Of a stretch of DNA of 64,000 nucleotides, positions 44,713-54,824 are shown one piece after another. Under the pieces are notes generated by a model. It did no database searches, was not told where the DNA came from, and saw only the letters and a list, made by a program, of their open reading frames with translations. Both the position numbers and the translations under genes were made by a program. This DNA is from Ctenosaura bakeri (lineage: Eukaryota > Chordata > Lepidosauria > Squamata > Iguanidae): NCBI GenBank assembly GCA_948474755.1, contig CAOLHI010001829.1:62001-126000 (forward strand), given 5' to 3'. Position 1 is the first letter of the stretch, and every line of letters begins with the position of its first letter.

Positions 44713-44960
44713 GTGTGTGTGTGTGTGTGTGTGTGTACATGCATGTATGCCTTCAAGACACCGGTCAAATGATGGAGACTCCATTAATTTCATAGGGTTT
44801 TCTTAGGCAAGGAATACTGAGAGGCAGTTTTGCCAGTCCCTTCCTCTGAAATATAGCCTACAGCACTGGCCTTTGTTTGTGGTCCCCCATTCAAGTGCTC
44901 ACCAGAGCTGACCCTCCTTAGCTTCCGAGATCAGACAGGATCTGGTGCCTTTAGAGTATC
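44713..44960 (-). mobile_element. Reversed 5S rRNA-derived SINE
   Basis: On the plus strand it begins with a GT repeat and CATGTATGCCTTCAAGACAC and ends CCTCCTTAGCTTCCGAGATC, AGACAGGATCTGGTGCC, the reverse of a 5S-like head. It belongs to the same family as 8519-8752. Confidence 0.82.
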
Positions 44961-45149
44961 GTCAAAATAAATTCTCACCTTCATGGTCATACTAAATTTG
45001 TTTCTAATCTTACATGGTTATTTCTATTAAAGCACAAATATGCCCACTAATGAATAAAATTGCCTTGGTAGTTCATGCAGTCTGCTGAAATTCTACAAGA
45101 CTTTAACTTGTCCCTCCTCAGCGTCTCTGCATTTGCTCTATGTACTGCT

Positions 45150-45350
45150 AGAGGTGGCAACAGCAAATGTACAGCAGGATGGAAGCACATGGTGGACTCA
45201 GTAGATGATGGATCTTCCTGTAGCGGAGGGCTTAAAACTGAGGTTGGCTGGCCATCCCTCTGGATTGTAGATGTCTGTTCCTGCATTGCAAAGGGTTGGA
45301 CTAGATATCCCTGGCAGTTTCTCCCAACTCTGATGATTCTATGCTTCCTC
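45150..45350 (+). mobile_element. CR1 3' end fragment
   Basis: Has AAAGGGTTGGACTAGATATC, CCTGGCAGTTTCTCCCAACT and TGATGATTCTATG, the well-known CR1 3' terminus. Oriented plus, antisense to the host gene. Confidence 0.8.
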
Positions 45351-46239
45351 TCCCCTAATAGCAGGAAATCCTACATTGCTGCTGGTGTGATTAGAAGCCA
45401 GGACGAAAAAGAGAGAAGAGGCTCTATTGTATCTTGGCTTATTACACCATAGGTCCAAACAAGACAACAGAGTAAGCAGATCAAAACTTCTCCATGCCCC
45501 ACTGCACTAACAATAAATGATACATTTCCAAAATATTAATAGATATAATCATTCTATACTACAACTCCAATATGTTTCAGAACTGTATCTCTTCAATATT
45601 TTCTTCTTCTGATCAGAAAACCCTTCTGATGTCCTAGAAAAGTGGAACTGAAGCACAATATTCCCTACCTTATATTTCTACATAAGGGACAAAGAACAAA
45701 CATGGTTTAAACTGTGCATGAGACAAAACATGATAAAAACAAGGACTGACAACCTTCTTGCTTATCAACAGACACTAGACATTCCTTTCGTTGCTCAATT
45801 AATCTCATTAACTTAAAGCATTTTAATTAACTTCACTGGAGTCAAGACAGTCCACTCATTTATAACAAGATTGTTTTGAGAGATACAATAAGAATTAAAA
45901 CTAGTCTAAAATTCTCTAGACTCATTAACAGTCCAAAAAGTAATTAGCAATGTCTCAATGTGTTTTTAAAAAAAAAATTTGAGGAAACATGTATGCTTCT
46001 CAGTCCTCTGAGCTATCAAAGAGAAGCAGAAAGGCTGAATATACTGTTTACAACCATATTTCTGCCCAAAGGATGGTTTCTGTATCAATCAACATCATGG
46101 TGTAGATTCTATACCTATCTTCTGTGAGAAACCAACATATCAACATATATTAAATACATTTCGATACTCTTGTGAAAGCATTTTTCTGGAATGATTCTGC
46201 CCACATGTTCTCTGCAGATCAGACTTCCATGCACACATC

Positions 46240-46439
46240 TCAAACTCACCATTATAAACAACACAACTATGATTCCATTTTAACTATCGTGACAAACTTC
46301 TGTGAAATCCTGGAATTTGTAGTTTGTAGATCAGAGCTCCCACGCCCCCTCTAAACTGTCAATCCCAAGATTCCATAGGAAGCAGCCATGTCAATTAAAG
46401 TGGAATGTTAGCACTATAATTATGTGGTGTGAAAGGGCC
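46240..46439. mobile_element. Short hairpin element, diverged
   Basis: The right end reads ATGTGGTGTGAAAGGGCCC and the core has GAAATCCTGGAATTTGTAGT. The left end is degraded, so the start is approximate. Related half-element sequence occurs near 15585-15650. Confidence 0.6.
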
Positions 46440-47440
46440 CAATACATTTCTTAGAGTTTGCTGCTTAGAAACAGGTCCTAGAGCAGGTGTTAGGAAACTG
46501 TGACCCTCCATTGTCCTTGATTGGAGCTGAAGTCCAACAACATCTAGAGGCCATAACTTTTCCACTTCAGCCCTGGAAAATTCATTCCTCTGTTAAAATG
46601 TTTTAGGATTTGGTACTAGACTTAAAAAAAACCTCAGAATGGGCATACCAACACATTTTCAACATTCCTCCCCACATAGCCCCAATATTTTTAAAAGGAT
46701 AATAATTAATTTTAAAGTATGGCAAATTTTCAGCCAATATTTTGGGATTCATTGGAGCATTTCTGGTGGCAGGTTGTTACACTGTACATATGTTCCTTAG
46801 TAGCAAGTTCTTTGAATTCCACACCATTTGTTTTAGACTTCGGAAGCAAGAAATAGACTCCATTCTAACAGCAACCACTTTAGCCAGATGATACTGCTAG
46901 AGAAAACTAGCATCACTAAAATACCCAGCATTGTCTTGCAAGGATAGAGAAAAAGTGATGAAGAAGGAGTTTTAAATTCAAGAAGGAACAACAGCAGTCC
47001 TTTACTTTAGTTACAGTAGCATCCTTTGCAATGGACAAAACTCCATTTCTTTTCTCTTGTTTAGAAAAATTAAGCATAACAATTCTGGAAAATATCTAGG
47101 ACCTTCTACCTGTAATACTTCTCCATTACTCTAAATCAGATGAGGAGACCTACTAGATCAGAAGAAAGAATTACCATGGTGGCCATCCAAAATCCAAGGT
47201 GTGAGTTTAACAACTTTCTGTTCATGTTCCCTGGCAACTGGTACACAAAGGAAGATTGCTTCTGACACTAGAGATGACCGCTTTCTCCATTGAATTCCCC
47301 ACCTCCATCATTCAGGAGTAACCCTGGGTTCTATTATTAGGGGACAAAAATCTCTCCTTGCCCACTTTCCCTGCATCATGCATAAACCTATATAATCCTA
47401 TCATGTTTTTTCTTCTTTTCTTTTTTTCTGTGCTGAATAG

Positions 47441-47760
47441 TCCCAAGTGCTATAATCTGTCCTCCTGGAGAATTGCTCCAGTCCTTTGTTCATTTGGTTT
47501 GTCCTTTTCAACACCTTCTCCAGTTCAGTAAGATCTGTTTTGAGATTAGGAGTCCAGAAGTATAAACAGAATGTCAAATGTAGTTGCACTAAAATATTAA
47601 ACAAATTTATTACATTATTGTCATTTTTCCCCTTTCCTAATTTTTCTGGAACATTGATTTTTTTCTTCAAAGCACATGGGATTAGAATGATCACTCTCTC
47701 TATTTTTTATCATTTCATACTTGTGTATGTTGAACCACATTTACTTTTTAATACCCCCTA
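47441..47760 (-). mobile_element. Ancient CR1/L3-like fragment
   Basis: Segments such as CCAAGTGCTATAATCTGTCC, AGGAGTCCAGAAGTATAAAC and CCCCTTTCCTAATTTTTCTG follow the order of an amniote CR1/L3 3' region. It is diverged, so the assignment is tentative. Confidence 0.5.
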
Positions 47761-48248
47761 ATTAGGGAAGATGCCTTTGGATAGTTGCCCTCAGGCAAGA
47801 TACCTCAGTCTGAATCATCTGAAGGGATTCAAATATATCTCTCACCTGCATAGGAAGGTAAGGTATGAGCCAATCCTGAAACAACATGAATCAATGGCAT
47901 AGGCGTATGGCCCTGTATGGCACATATTGCCTGAACACACATGAGAAATTTACAGCTACATGTACCCAGCGTTTTAATACTTTCTCTGCAATGAGACAAT
48001 AGGAGAATTTCTGCCTGTTCTATCTCAGACAGTTCTTTTCTTGTTCACCATACTCCAGAAATTGAAACAAGTCACTGTTTTACAGGAAGAAGAAAGGTGC
48101 GGGTGGTCAAAGTAGGCTGTACACCAACCTGGCAGACAGACAGGTGCACCCTACTCTTCACAGATCTGCAGCCAACAGAAACCATGAACTTATAAGTTTA
48201 CATCAGAAAAATGTTGTATAAACAGTGGCATGCATTTCTGAACACTAC

Positions 48249-48483
48249 CTTTTGGCTGGTATCTGGCCAGAATTATTCTTCACACAGAAGACCTTCCTTG
48301 TCTGCATACCAACTCCACAGGTTGCCTGACCATTCCAGTTAATGGTAGCATTCAGAGCTGTCACCAAGATGTTTTCTGAACATGGGCTCCATGCAGATGT
48401 TTCCCAGTATACAGAATTGCAAGAGTGCTCATTACACAGGCGGTATTCTTGTAGCGTGCGAACAGGAGGACATGACTTTCCAC
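48249..48483 (-). CDS. THSD7B: THSD7-family exon 2 of 5 seen here (TSR domain)
   Basis: Coding exon of 235 nt on the minus strand, with acceptor CCCCATACAG and donor GTAGTG. It completes the Gly codon left open by the exon at 54630-54824 and ends after two bases of an Arg codon (phase 2). The translation begins GGKSCPP, then has LCNEHSC, SAWSPC, two potential N-glycosylation sites (NATI and NNSG), TCGVGMQTRKVFC and GQIPAKR. CGVGMQTR is the second-strand signature of THSD7 thrombospondin repeats. The exon therefore closes one repeat and holds most of the next. There are no stops or frameshifts. It is the longest of the five exons and the frame joins both neighbours exactly, which supports a functional gene. 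Confidence 0.88.
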
Positions 48484-48651
48484 CTGTATGGGGAAAAAAG
48501 TAATATATCTTGTGCTACTGGTTTGCTGGTCCAAACATATCAAGTGCAATTCAGTTCATTTGTCTCTTTCCTGGAACAGTAAGTGGCCTTACCAGACTTA
48601 CATGCTGTTGCCATATCACATCAAAAGGGAAGGGGTGGGGGATGGGGTGGG

Positions 48652-48721
48652 TAGAGAGAGAAGGGAAGAGAAGAGAAGGAAGAGAAGGGGAGGGGAGGGG
48701 AAGGAAAGGAAAGGGAAGGAG
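48652..48721. repeat. Purine-only tract
   Basis: About 70 bases of G and A (GGGGAGGGGAGGGGAAGG and similar), potentially able to form triplex or G-rich structures. Confidence 0.85.
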
Positions 48722-48805
48722 ATATGCAACATACCTAATACGGCAAGCTTCAGGGACCTATGACATAGCAACACTCACATGTATTAGACATCATTTTTCT
48801 TAACA

Positions 48806-49042
48806 GTTTTGTTGTTGTGTGCCTTCAAGGCATTTCTGACTAATGGCAACCCTAAGATAGGGTTTCCTTGGCAAGATTTGTTCAGAAAAGCGTCAGAGGG
48901 GGGTTGCCTTTGCCTTCCTTTGAGACTGAGAGTGTGACTTGCCCAAGGTCACTCAGGGGGTTTCCACAGCTGAGCTGGGATTTGAACACTCATCTCCAGA
49001 GTCACAGTCTAGTGCTCAAACTACAACACCACATAGGCTCTA
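48806..49042 (-). mobile_element. Reversed tRNA-derived SINE
   Basis: Starts TTTTGTTGTTGTGTGCCTTC, has TTGCCCAAGGTCACTCAG in the middle and ends GTGCTCAAACTACAACACCA. A full-length reverse copy of the same family as 62620-62858. Confidence 0.83.
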
Positions 49043-49583
49043 TCACTGATATCAGTGCTCCCTAATTTGAGAACTCCGTCAAAAGAACTCTGCCCAACTC
49101 TGCCCAACAGTTATATCACAGTGGCTGGTGAGAAGCAGCACTTAGTAAGTGCCACATCTGAGTTCACTGGAGTCTGGCCCTGCTATCAATGGAATTGGAT
49201 GCCTCCTTCTGGCTCAGGCTTTAGAAATCGATACTGTGAGCTGCTATATCTGATGAATACTTATAGGATTAGGGTTTCATTTTTTTTTAAAAAAAAGTCT
49301 TCATAGATAAGTCAAAAACAATGTGGTAGAAGAGAAAATGCAGCCACAGGGAATCAATTTTGATAGCAATGCAAGTTATTGAAATTGTATTCCTTAGCTG
49401 GTGATTAATTATCTCTCTGTGAAATGGCAAACATCTTGGAAACCAGGGGAAAATTAACAAAATCACAAGCTTACATTTCTTTCCATTGCTTTCCTAATGC
49501 TGCTGGGGTGAAATCTCTGTACTCAGTGAATACCTACCTGGACTTGCATGGTGAATGATGTTACAGAGGAGAGGAGGAGTGCT

Positions 49584-50465
49584 GTGTTAGTTTCTAGGTG
49601 CTGTAGGTTTAATGCTCAAACTGCCACACCACACTGGCTTTCAAGAAACAGCATTAGTTCAGCAAAATAATTCAGATCTTAAGATGATGCACCTATATTT
49701 TGCAATAGAAGACTTCCAGTGCCCTATGTGCTGGATAGCTAGTGGGCCAAAGTCCATCACAGAAGCAGTAAAGGAAGTCCCAATCTGAAAGGAATGAAAC
49801 CAGAGTGCCTTGTGTCTGGAACAAGATGCTAGAATGCTGCATGTGATGAGGTGGAGTCAGAGGCTATTTAAGGCCTGCTCAGTCCTTCACACCAAAATTG
49901 CTTTTTTTGTCATATTGACATTTTGCCCCTCACTAAGGGGCAAACCCCTCATTCAGTTTTGGTCAGTTACCTTGAAAGTCTTAGGGTCCTTGGGCCCACA
50001 TGGGGTTAAGTTTGGCACCCATTCCTTTCAGACTGGGACTTCCTTTACTGCTTCTGTGATGGACTTTGGCCCACTAGCTATCCAGCACATAGGGCACTGG
50101 AAGTCTTCTATTGCAAAAATATAGGTGCATCATCTTAAGATCTGAATTATTTTGCTGAACTAATGCTGTTTCTTGAAAGCCAGTGTGGTGTGGCAGTTTG
50201 AGCATTAAACCTACCACACAGCACCTAGAAACTAACAGAAATAGAAACAACGTTATTGTTGTTGTTGTGGTGGTGTGCTTTTAAGTTGTTTCCAATTTAT
50301 GGCAACCCTAAGGTGGGCATGTCACACACTCTCTGCCCTCAGAAAACCCCATGATAGATTCACCTTAGGGTTGCCATAAATTGGAAACAACTTAAAAGCA
50401 CACCACCACAACAACAACAATAACGTTGTTTCTATTTCTGTTAGTTTCTAGGTGCTGTGTGGCAA
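49584..50465. repeat. Compound palindrome containing recombinase and SINE sequence
   Basis: Two overlapping inverted repeats. The first pairs 49584-49797 with 50028-50232 around a spacer of about 230 bases, and the arms differ only by a few substitutions and small gaps. The second pairs about 50213-50322 with about 50355-50465 around a spacer of about 33-45 bases, and its arms look identical by eye. The stretch containing GTTAGTTTCTAGGTGCTG therefore occurs three times. The arms include a SINE head (about 50177-50205), SINE tails ending in CAACAACAACAA, and part of the recombinase coding sequence at 49810-50124. Confidence 0.85.
49810..50124 (+). pseudogene. Tyrosine recombinase C-terminal fragment (Ngaro-like)
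   Basis: The open frame ends with KFGTHSFQTGTS, a few residues, then AIQHIGHWKSS. This is the conserved GTHSFRxGxA...IQxxGxWxSSA pattern of tyrosine recombinases in YR retrotransposons, from family knowledge. The HxxR arginine is changed to Gln (HSFQ, His at 50020-50022). The region that should carry the nucleophile Tyr, just after WKSS, ends in a stop and runs into SINE and palindrome sequence, so the fragment is dead. The left palindrome arm carries an inverted second copy of the part from HSFQ to the stop. An SGNH hydrolase-like remnant follows on the same strand at 50470-51030. Confidence 0.72.
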
Positions 50466-50469
50466 GGCA

Positions 50470-51030
50470 ATGGGCCCTATCTGTGGTCATAGTATGGTAT
50501 ACTGGGTGGTGCACCAAGACCAAAATTGCCCTTTGGGGGTTCAGCTGGGGTTGAGCAATGTTCCCACTGTAGAGTGGCTCAGGAGAAGAAGCCTCCAATG
50601 GAGTAGTTTGTTTTCTCTTTTGTTTGATAAGTACACAGGGCCTCCACCTCATGTTTTAGGCATTCACCAGGGTGGGAATGACTTGGGCTTGGTGAAGGGC
50701 AAGCTCCTGGTTTAACAAGCTTGGAAGGATTTTCAGCTCATAGAAAGTTGTTGACTTGGGTTTTCCCTTCTTTTTCTGCTATTTTACTCCATCAGATGTG
50801 GTGTGGGGAAACTAGTCCTAAACATATTGATCATGCCAAGAGAAAGGTCAATAGGGGAATTTGTAATGCCATGGATAGGGGATTGGGCCATTTTCTTATT
50901 TGCTGGCAGTCAGAGCTCTACAGGGCTGATGGCATTCATTTGTCATAAGGTGGTAATATCTTGTTTCTGGAGGAGTTGCAACAGCAGGTGAGGGCCATGT
51001 TGGTTGGCTTGCTGGGAGAAACAAACTAAG
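50470..51030 (+). pseudogene. SGNH hydrolase-like domain remnant of YR retroelement
   Basis: Two frames together show a family-like domain. The first (to 50715) has CGHSMVYW near 50485 (block I, Ser at 50491-50493), EWLRRRSLQW, PPPHVLGIHQGGNDLG with the GGND of block III near 50670-50682. A frameshift near 50716 leads to a second frame with KRKVNRGICNAM and YRADGIHLS, giving the Asp and His of block V at 50928 and 50937. A TAA then interrupts before GGNILFLEELQQQ. SGNH-type hydrolase domains are known downstream of the recombinase in some Ngaro elements, and the order here fits. At least one frameshift and one stop show it is not functional. Confidence 0.7.
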
Positions 51031-51495
51031 CCGACACTTGTCCCTTGTCCGTGGCAGATAGAGGGGCCAGAATTTAACTCTTTGGTTATCACTGTTGGCA
51101 CTGTTTTGGTGTAGCGCAGAGCTTTGAAATTTCCTCTTTTAAGGTTCCTTGGTCCAAGGTCCTCTTTTAAGATTCCATGGCGGGTGGGGAAGGAGGTTTG
51201 AGGTTAACCTGGGATCTAGGCTCTCATTTGTAGAGTCCTGTGACTTGAGTAAGAGTCTCCTGGGTTGCCTTCAAATCATGGCTGTCTGGGGAGCAACCCA
51301 AGTATTTGGGTTGCCTTCAGAACTGAGGTAGTTGTCAAGAGGTGACACCTGGAATCAGCTGGACCCACCACAGGTTGCTATCCCCCTTGATCCATTTCCA
51401 GGCCAATGCAACTTAAATAGGCTAAGTCAAATAAAGTGGCCCTTATTTAACCCAACTTTCTGTGTCCGGTCTCATTATTCCATGGTTCGTTATAA
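51031..51495 (+). mobile_element. Probable 3' non-coding end of the Ngaro-like element
   Basis: Non-coding sequence after the SGNH remnant. It ends with an AATAAAG-type signal context (CAAATAAAGTGGCCCTTATT near 51428) and then CCAACTTTCTGTGTCCGGTC. Unit boundaries cannot be fixed from one copy, and no flanking direct repeats were identified. Confidence 0.45.
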
Positions 51496-51899
51496 AATAA
51501 TGCTGTAACAAAACCAGCAAGAGCAACAAATCTGGTTGTGAAGAGAGGGGGACACGTAAACTCAACCCGTGAATCAAATACACTTAATTGTTGTTAAATA
51601 TGACTGTATTTTGTTCCATGTAATAATCACAGTACTGAATAATTATATTTATTGACAGGAAACTAAAAAAAAAATCAGTTTAACCCCTCAAGCTGACCAG
51701 CTGGTACCACTTCAGCTCAAAAAAGCATAAAAACTGTATCTTGCCATATGTGTGTCCTTTGGCATTATATGAGAAAAATGGAAATGAGGAACAGAATGCC
51801 TGCTTGATGCTTAGAAAATCAGTCCTTAAACTCCATATCTATGAATCTGAAATACTATAATCTAAAGTGATAAAAGAGTCAGACAGCACTCTTAAAAGA

Positions 51900-52040
51900 G
51901 GAATAAAGAACCTATAGCCTTCAGAAGTTAGACTCAAACTTCCATCAGTCCTAGCCAGTGTGGGCAATGGTCAGGGATAATTGGAGGGTCACCATCCAAC
52001 AGATTCTGGAGGGGTACCAATTTGCCACCCCTGTTTTCAA
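51900..52040. repeat. Short inverted repeat, diverged copy
   Basis: CTTCCATCAGTCCTAGCCAG, GGCAATGGTCAGGGATAATT and CCAACAGATTCTGGAGGGG belong to the same family as 7579-7700. Confidence 0.55.
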
Positions 52041-53925
52041 TAATTAGTTTAAGCATGGGAAGCTCTCAAACTGGAGATTTCCAAGTCCTGTGAGGTCTGA
52101 ACCAATAAAGTAAAGGGGTGGAAGGAGCAATATTATTCATCCTCCCTCATTATTTTCTACTTATTAATGTTAATGGGAAGAAGACAAACTACATCAACTC
52201 CAGACCTGGTAAAGAAACACCCTTCCAATTCTCGGAAGGATGTGTTGGGAGCATTGGAAGGCTTTGGACTCTGGGACCTTCAGTTTCTCAGGCTTTGGAT
52301 TCTGGGACCTTCAGCCCACCTCCTTGACTTGCTATCATTTACTTTACTAGCATGAAATATATAAGTGTGCAGTGTTTTCTACAGGGACTTGTATGAGGCA
52401 TCTGAAGTTATATCTCCTCTCTAAGGATGGACCTATTTTTCTACCTTTGGAGAGATACAAAATACTCTGATCCTTCTAAGGCGGCACTTTCTATGATTAA
52501 AGGATTGCAGCCTCAATTAATAAAGAAAAAATATTGCTTCATCTTTCCTATATCTTCTGTGTAAGTATATAATGATCAAAACAATTGATTCTATCCTAAT
52601 GCTACCCAATATATTGTGGAAGTCCCTATTTATAAAGACATGAGTCTTTTCATCAGCATTATTTTTTTATTTTTTTCTGGGAACTTCAATCCATTCAGTT
52701 GAAATTGTTTCACTTCTTGGTTTTTAGAAGTGAGCAGGGAAACAGAACTCCGCATCTGTTTTCTTTAAAATTTAAAAGGACCCCCTCCTTTTTTTTCATA
52801 GTTTACATTTTGTACGAAATGATTCTTTGGGAACAACTTAATGAGCAAGTGACAATACTGCATCTTCTCCTTGGTCTCTGTAAAACTTAAAAGGTACTGT
52901 TCTACAGATAAATGTTGGCCAAGGAAAAGGCAGTACCTAAACAAGTTTCCACTAAGGTCCATAAATTAGGTGAAGTGTTACAAATGGGCAACAATGAAGT
53001 CAAATCCAATGAAAAGAAGCAGTCTATTTTAGCTGTTATTCTCTTTTTTTCTTACAGAATTGTGCTATGAAATATTTAATGTACCATTCAATATTTAACT
53101 AAAGTATATACATTTTTAAATAATGCACTAAATTTTAACAGGAAAATTGCCCAGCTATCCTTAACAGAGTTTTTCTCTTGTATTCTTAGTGGGCTTTTCT
53201 GGATTTATGGATCTAAAGTTACCTTCACTGTTCCTTGGAACATGCATCATCATTTAATTAATTCCTCTATGTAAATTTATCTTTTTAAAAAATCCAATAT
53301 TCTGATGTATTAAAAAGCTTCATTAAGTCATGACTTCAATGTTATCAGATACAATTTGGCAACACAGAGGATTAATGAATATTTGTACAGAGCTTTGTAG
53401 GTGCAATTTTTTCCCCAGTGATAAGGATTATTAATTAGTATTATTACAATGGGGCTGGAAGTTAATCCAAATCATTCTCCAGGGAAATGTGAAACAGCAC
53501 ACAGCCTTGAAAAGCCAAAACCTAGAAATGCTGCATACCATATCATACTATACATATTTATATACTACATTTTACTTTTCAAAAACTTGCATCTGATAAC
53601 TCTAGCCTTCACTGTTCCCAAATCCCAGATTCTGATTTTATTTTGGAAATTGATTATGACACTGGGAGTTACTATGGAGCTGATATTAAGCATCCATCTG
53701 ATACAGTTTTAAGATTTCAATACTGGTGACAGATCACACTACAATCATATCAAGGATAACATATGCCTTATTTGAAGGAAAGAGGAAGGTTCAAGGCAGG
53801 GTTTCAACACAGGTTTTTCAAATGAACCATCCACTACATATACTATGCTCCACAGTCTTCTGAACCTTATCTAAAGCTTTATCTAAAGAAAATATTCCTC
53901 AGCCATGGTATATCAGTGGTCTGAG

Positions 53926-54233
53926 CAGTAGCGTATCTAGGCTCAACAGCGCCTAGGGCAAGTGTGGAAGTTGCACCCCTAGGTGCTGTTTCTCCCACTG
54001 ATGCCACCTCAGCTGAGGAAGACCCCAATGGTGGCAAGGTTGGGGCAGCAGGAAGCAGTGGGTGGGAAGGCTGCTGCTGCCCCTACACCGGGCCAGGAAG
54101 TACTCTGGTTCAGGCAGGGGGGCAACATTGGACCAGGCCCAGGTGGGAGGGTGGGGGATTTTACCTTTTTTGCACCCCTGGCATTGATGCCCAGAGTACC
54201 TGCCCCAGTTGCCCCACCTTAGATACACCTCTG
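53926..54233. mobile_element. hAT-like non-autonomous element
   Basis: Termini are CAGTAGCGTATCTAGG and, inverted, CAGAGGTGTATCTAAGG. The flanking octamers GGTCTGAG (53918-53925) and GATCTGAG (54234-54241) match at 7 of 8 bases. CAG ends and 8-bp duplications are typical of hAT transposons. The GC-rich interior has frames on both strands without family similarity. Confidence 0.75.
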
Positions 54234-54629
54234 GATCTGAGGATGAAAGAGATGTTTAGAAACTTATCCTATACACCTCAGGAATATTTCACAAGGCCAG
54301 CACTACAATTAGCAGACGAATGAAACATTTGTCATGGAAAAGCAATTGTTGGTTACTTAATTTATTATTTTTTTATTTATACCACCAAGAAGGAGGAGGA
54401 AGGAACTTTTAAAAGATGCTGTCTCAGGTGCCAAAGCTTATCTAGTTTTGTCAAGTTATGTATGTCTGTATATATATCTTGGACAGCAGATGTATTATGA
54501 CCTAGGAAGTAAAGACTGTTCCCAATAAATCAGGAAACACCAGCAGAGATTATTTTGTGCACTTCCTTGTGATGTCAGAGGAAACCTGCAAGGAGACAAA
54601 CATATAACCACAAGAGATCCACCGTTCAC

Positions 54630-54824
54630 CTTCTCCTGGTAATGCTAGTATAGATCTTGTTCTGCTTTGCCTCCCTTCTGCATTTTTACTGGAGCATGAA
54701 TGGGAACAAGATGACCACTGTGACCATTCAGTGACGACACAGTCCATTGCACATGGTACTTCACAAGTCACTGTTTTGGAAGGTGAAGAAGAGTCTGTAC
54801 AAAATTCATCCGATACATCCTCAC
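54630..54824 (-). CDS. THSD7B: THSD7-family exon 1 of 5 seen here (TSR domain)
   Basis: Internal coding exon of 195 nt. On the minus strand it is bordered by an acceptor ending TTTTAG and a donor GTGAAC. It opens with the last two bases of a split Gly codon and ends with the first base of another, so it is phase 1 at both ends. The translation has regularly spaced cysteines and a WSQWSSC motif followed by SHSC, typical of a thrombospondin type-1 repeat. THSD7 proteins are large type I membrane proteins with many such extracellular repeats. From family knowledge, the layout matches the middle of THSD7A/THSD7B. Identity to human THSD7A, as I recall that protein, seems too low for a THSD7A orthologue, so THSD7B is preferred. 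That paralogue call is inference. The preceding exon was not found in the window. Confidence 0.85.

Larger units (their letters stand above)
38448..48248 (-). other. THSD7-family intron (9.8 kb)
   Basis: Intron between exons 48249-48483 and 38332-38447, phase 2. It contains the antisense L2-type LINE with two hairpin insertions (38617-40376), a GGAA microsatellite (41456-41541), repeats of a TGTGCAGAAA-type palindrome (42955-43110), a 5S-derived SINE (44713-44960), a CR1 3' end (45150-45350), a short hairpin element (46240-46439) and an old CR1/L3-like fragment (47441-47760). Nothing recognisable was seen in 40400-41400, 41560-42900, 43120-44370, 45400-46200 or 47770-48240. Confidence 0.75.
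48484..54629 (-). other. THSD7-family intron (6.1 kb)
   Basis: Intron between exons 54630-54824 and 48249-48483, phase 1. It contains a purine tract (48652-48721), a reversed tRNA-derived SINE (48806-49042), the palindromic YR/SGNH element (49584-51495), a short hairpin-type repeat (51900-52040) and a hAT-like element (53926-54233). In 49050-49580, 52050-53910 and 54245-54629 I see only unremarkable AT-rich sequence. Confidence 0.75.
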
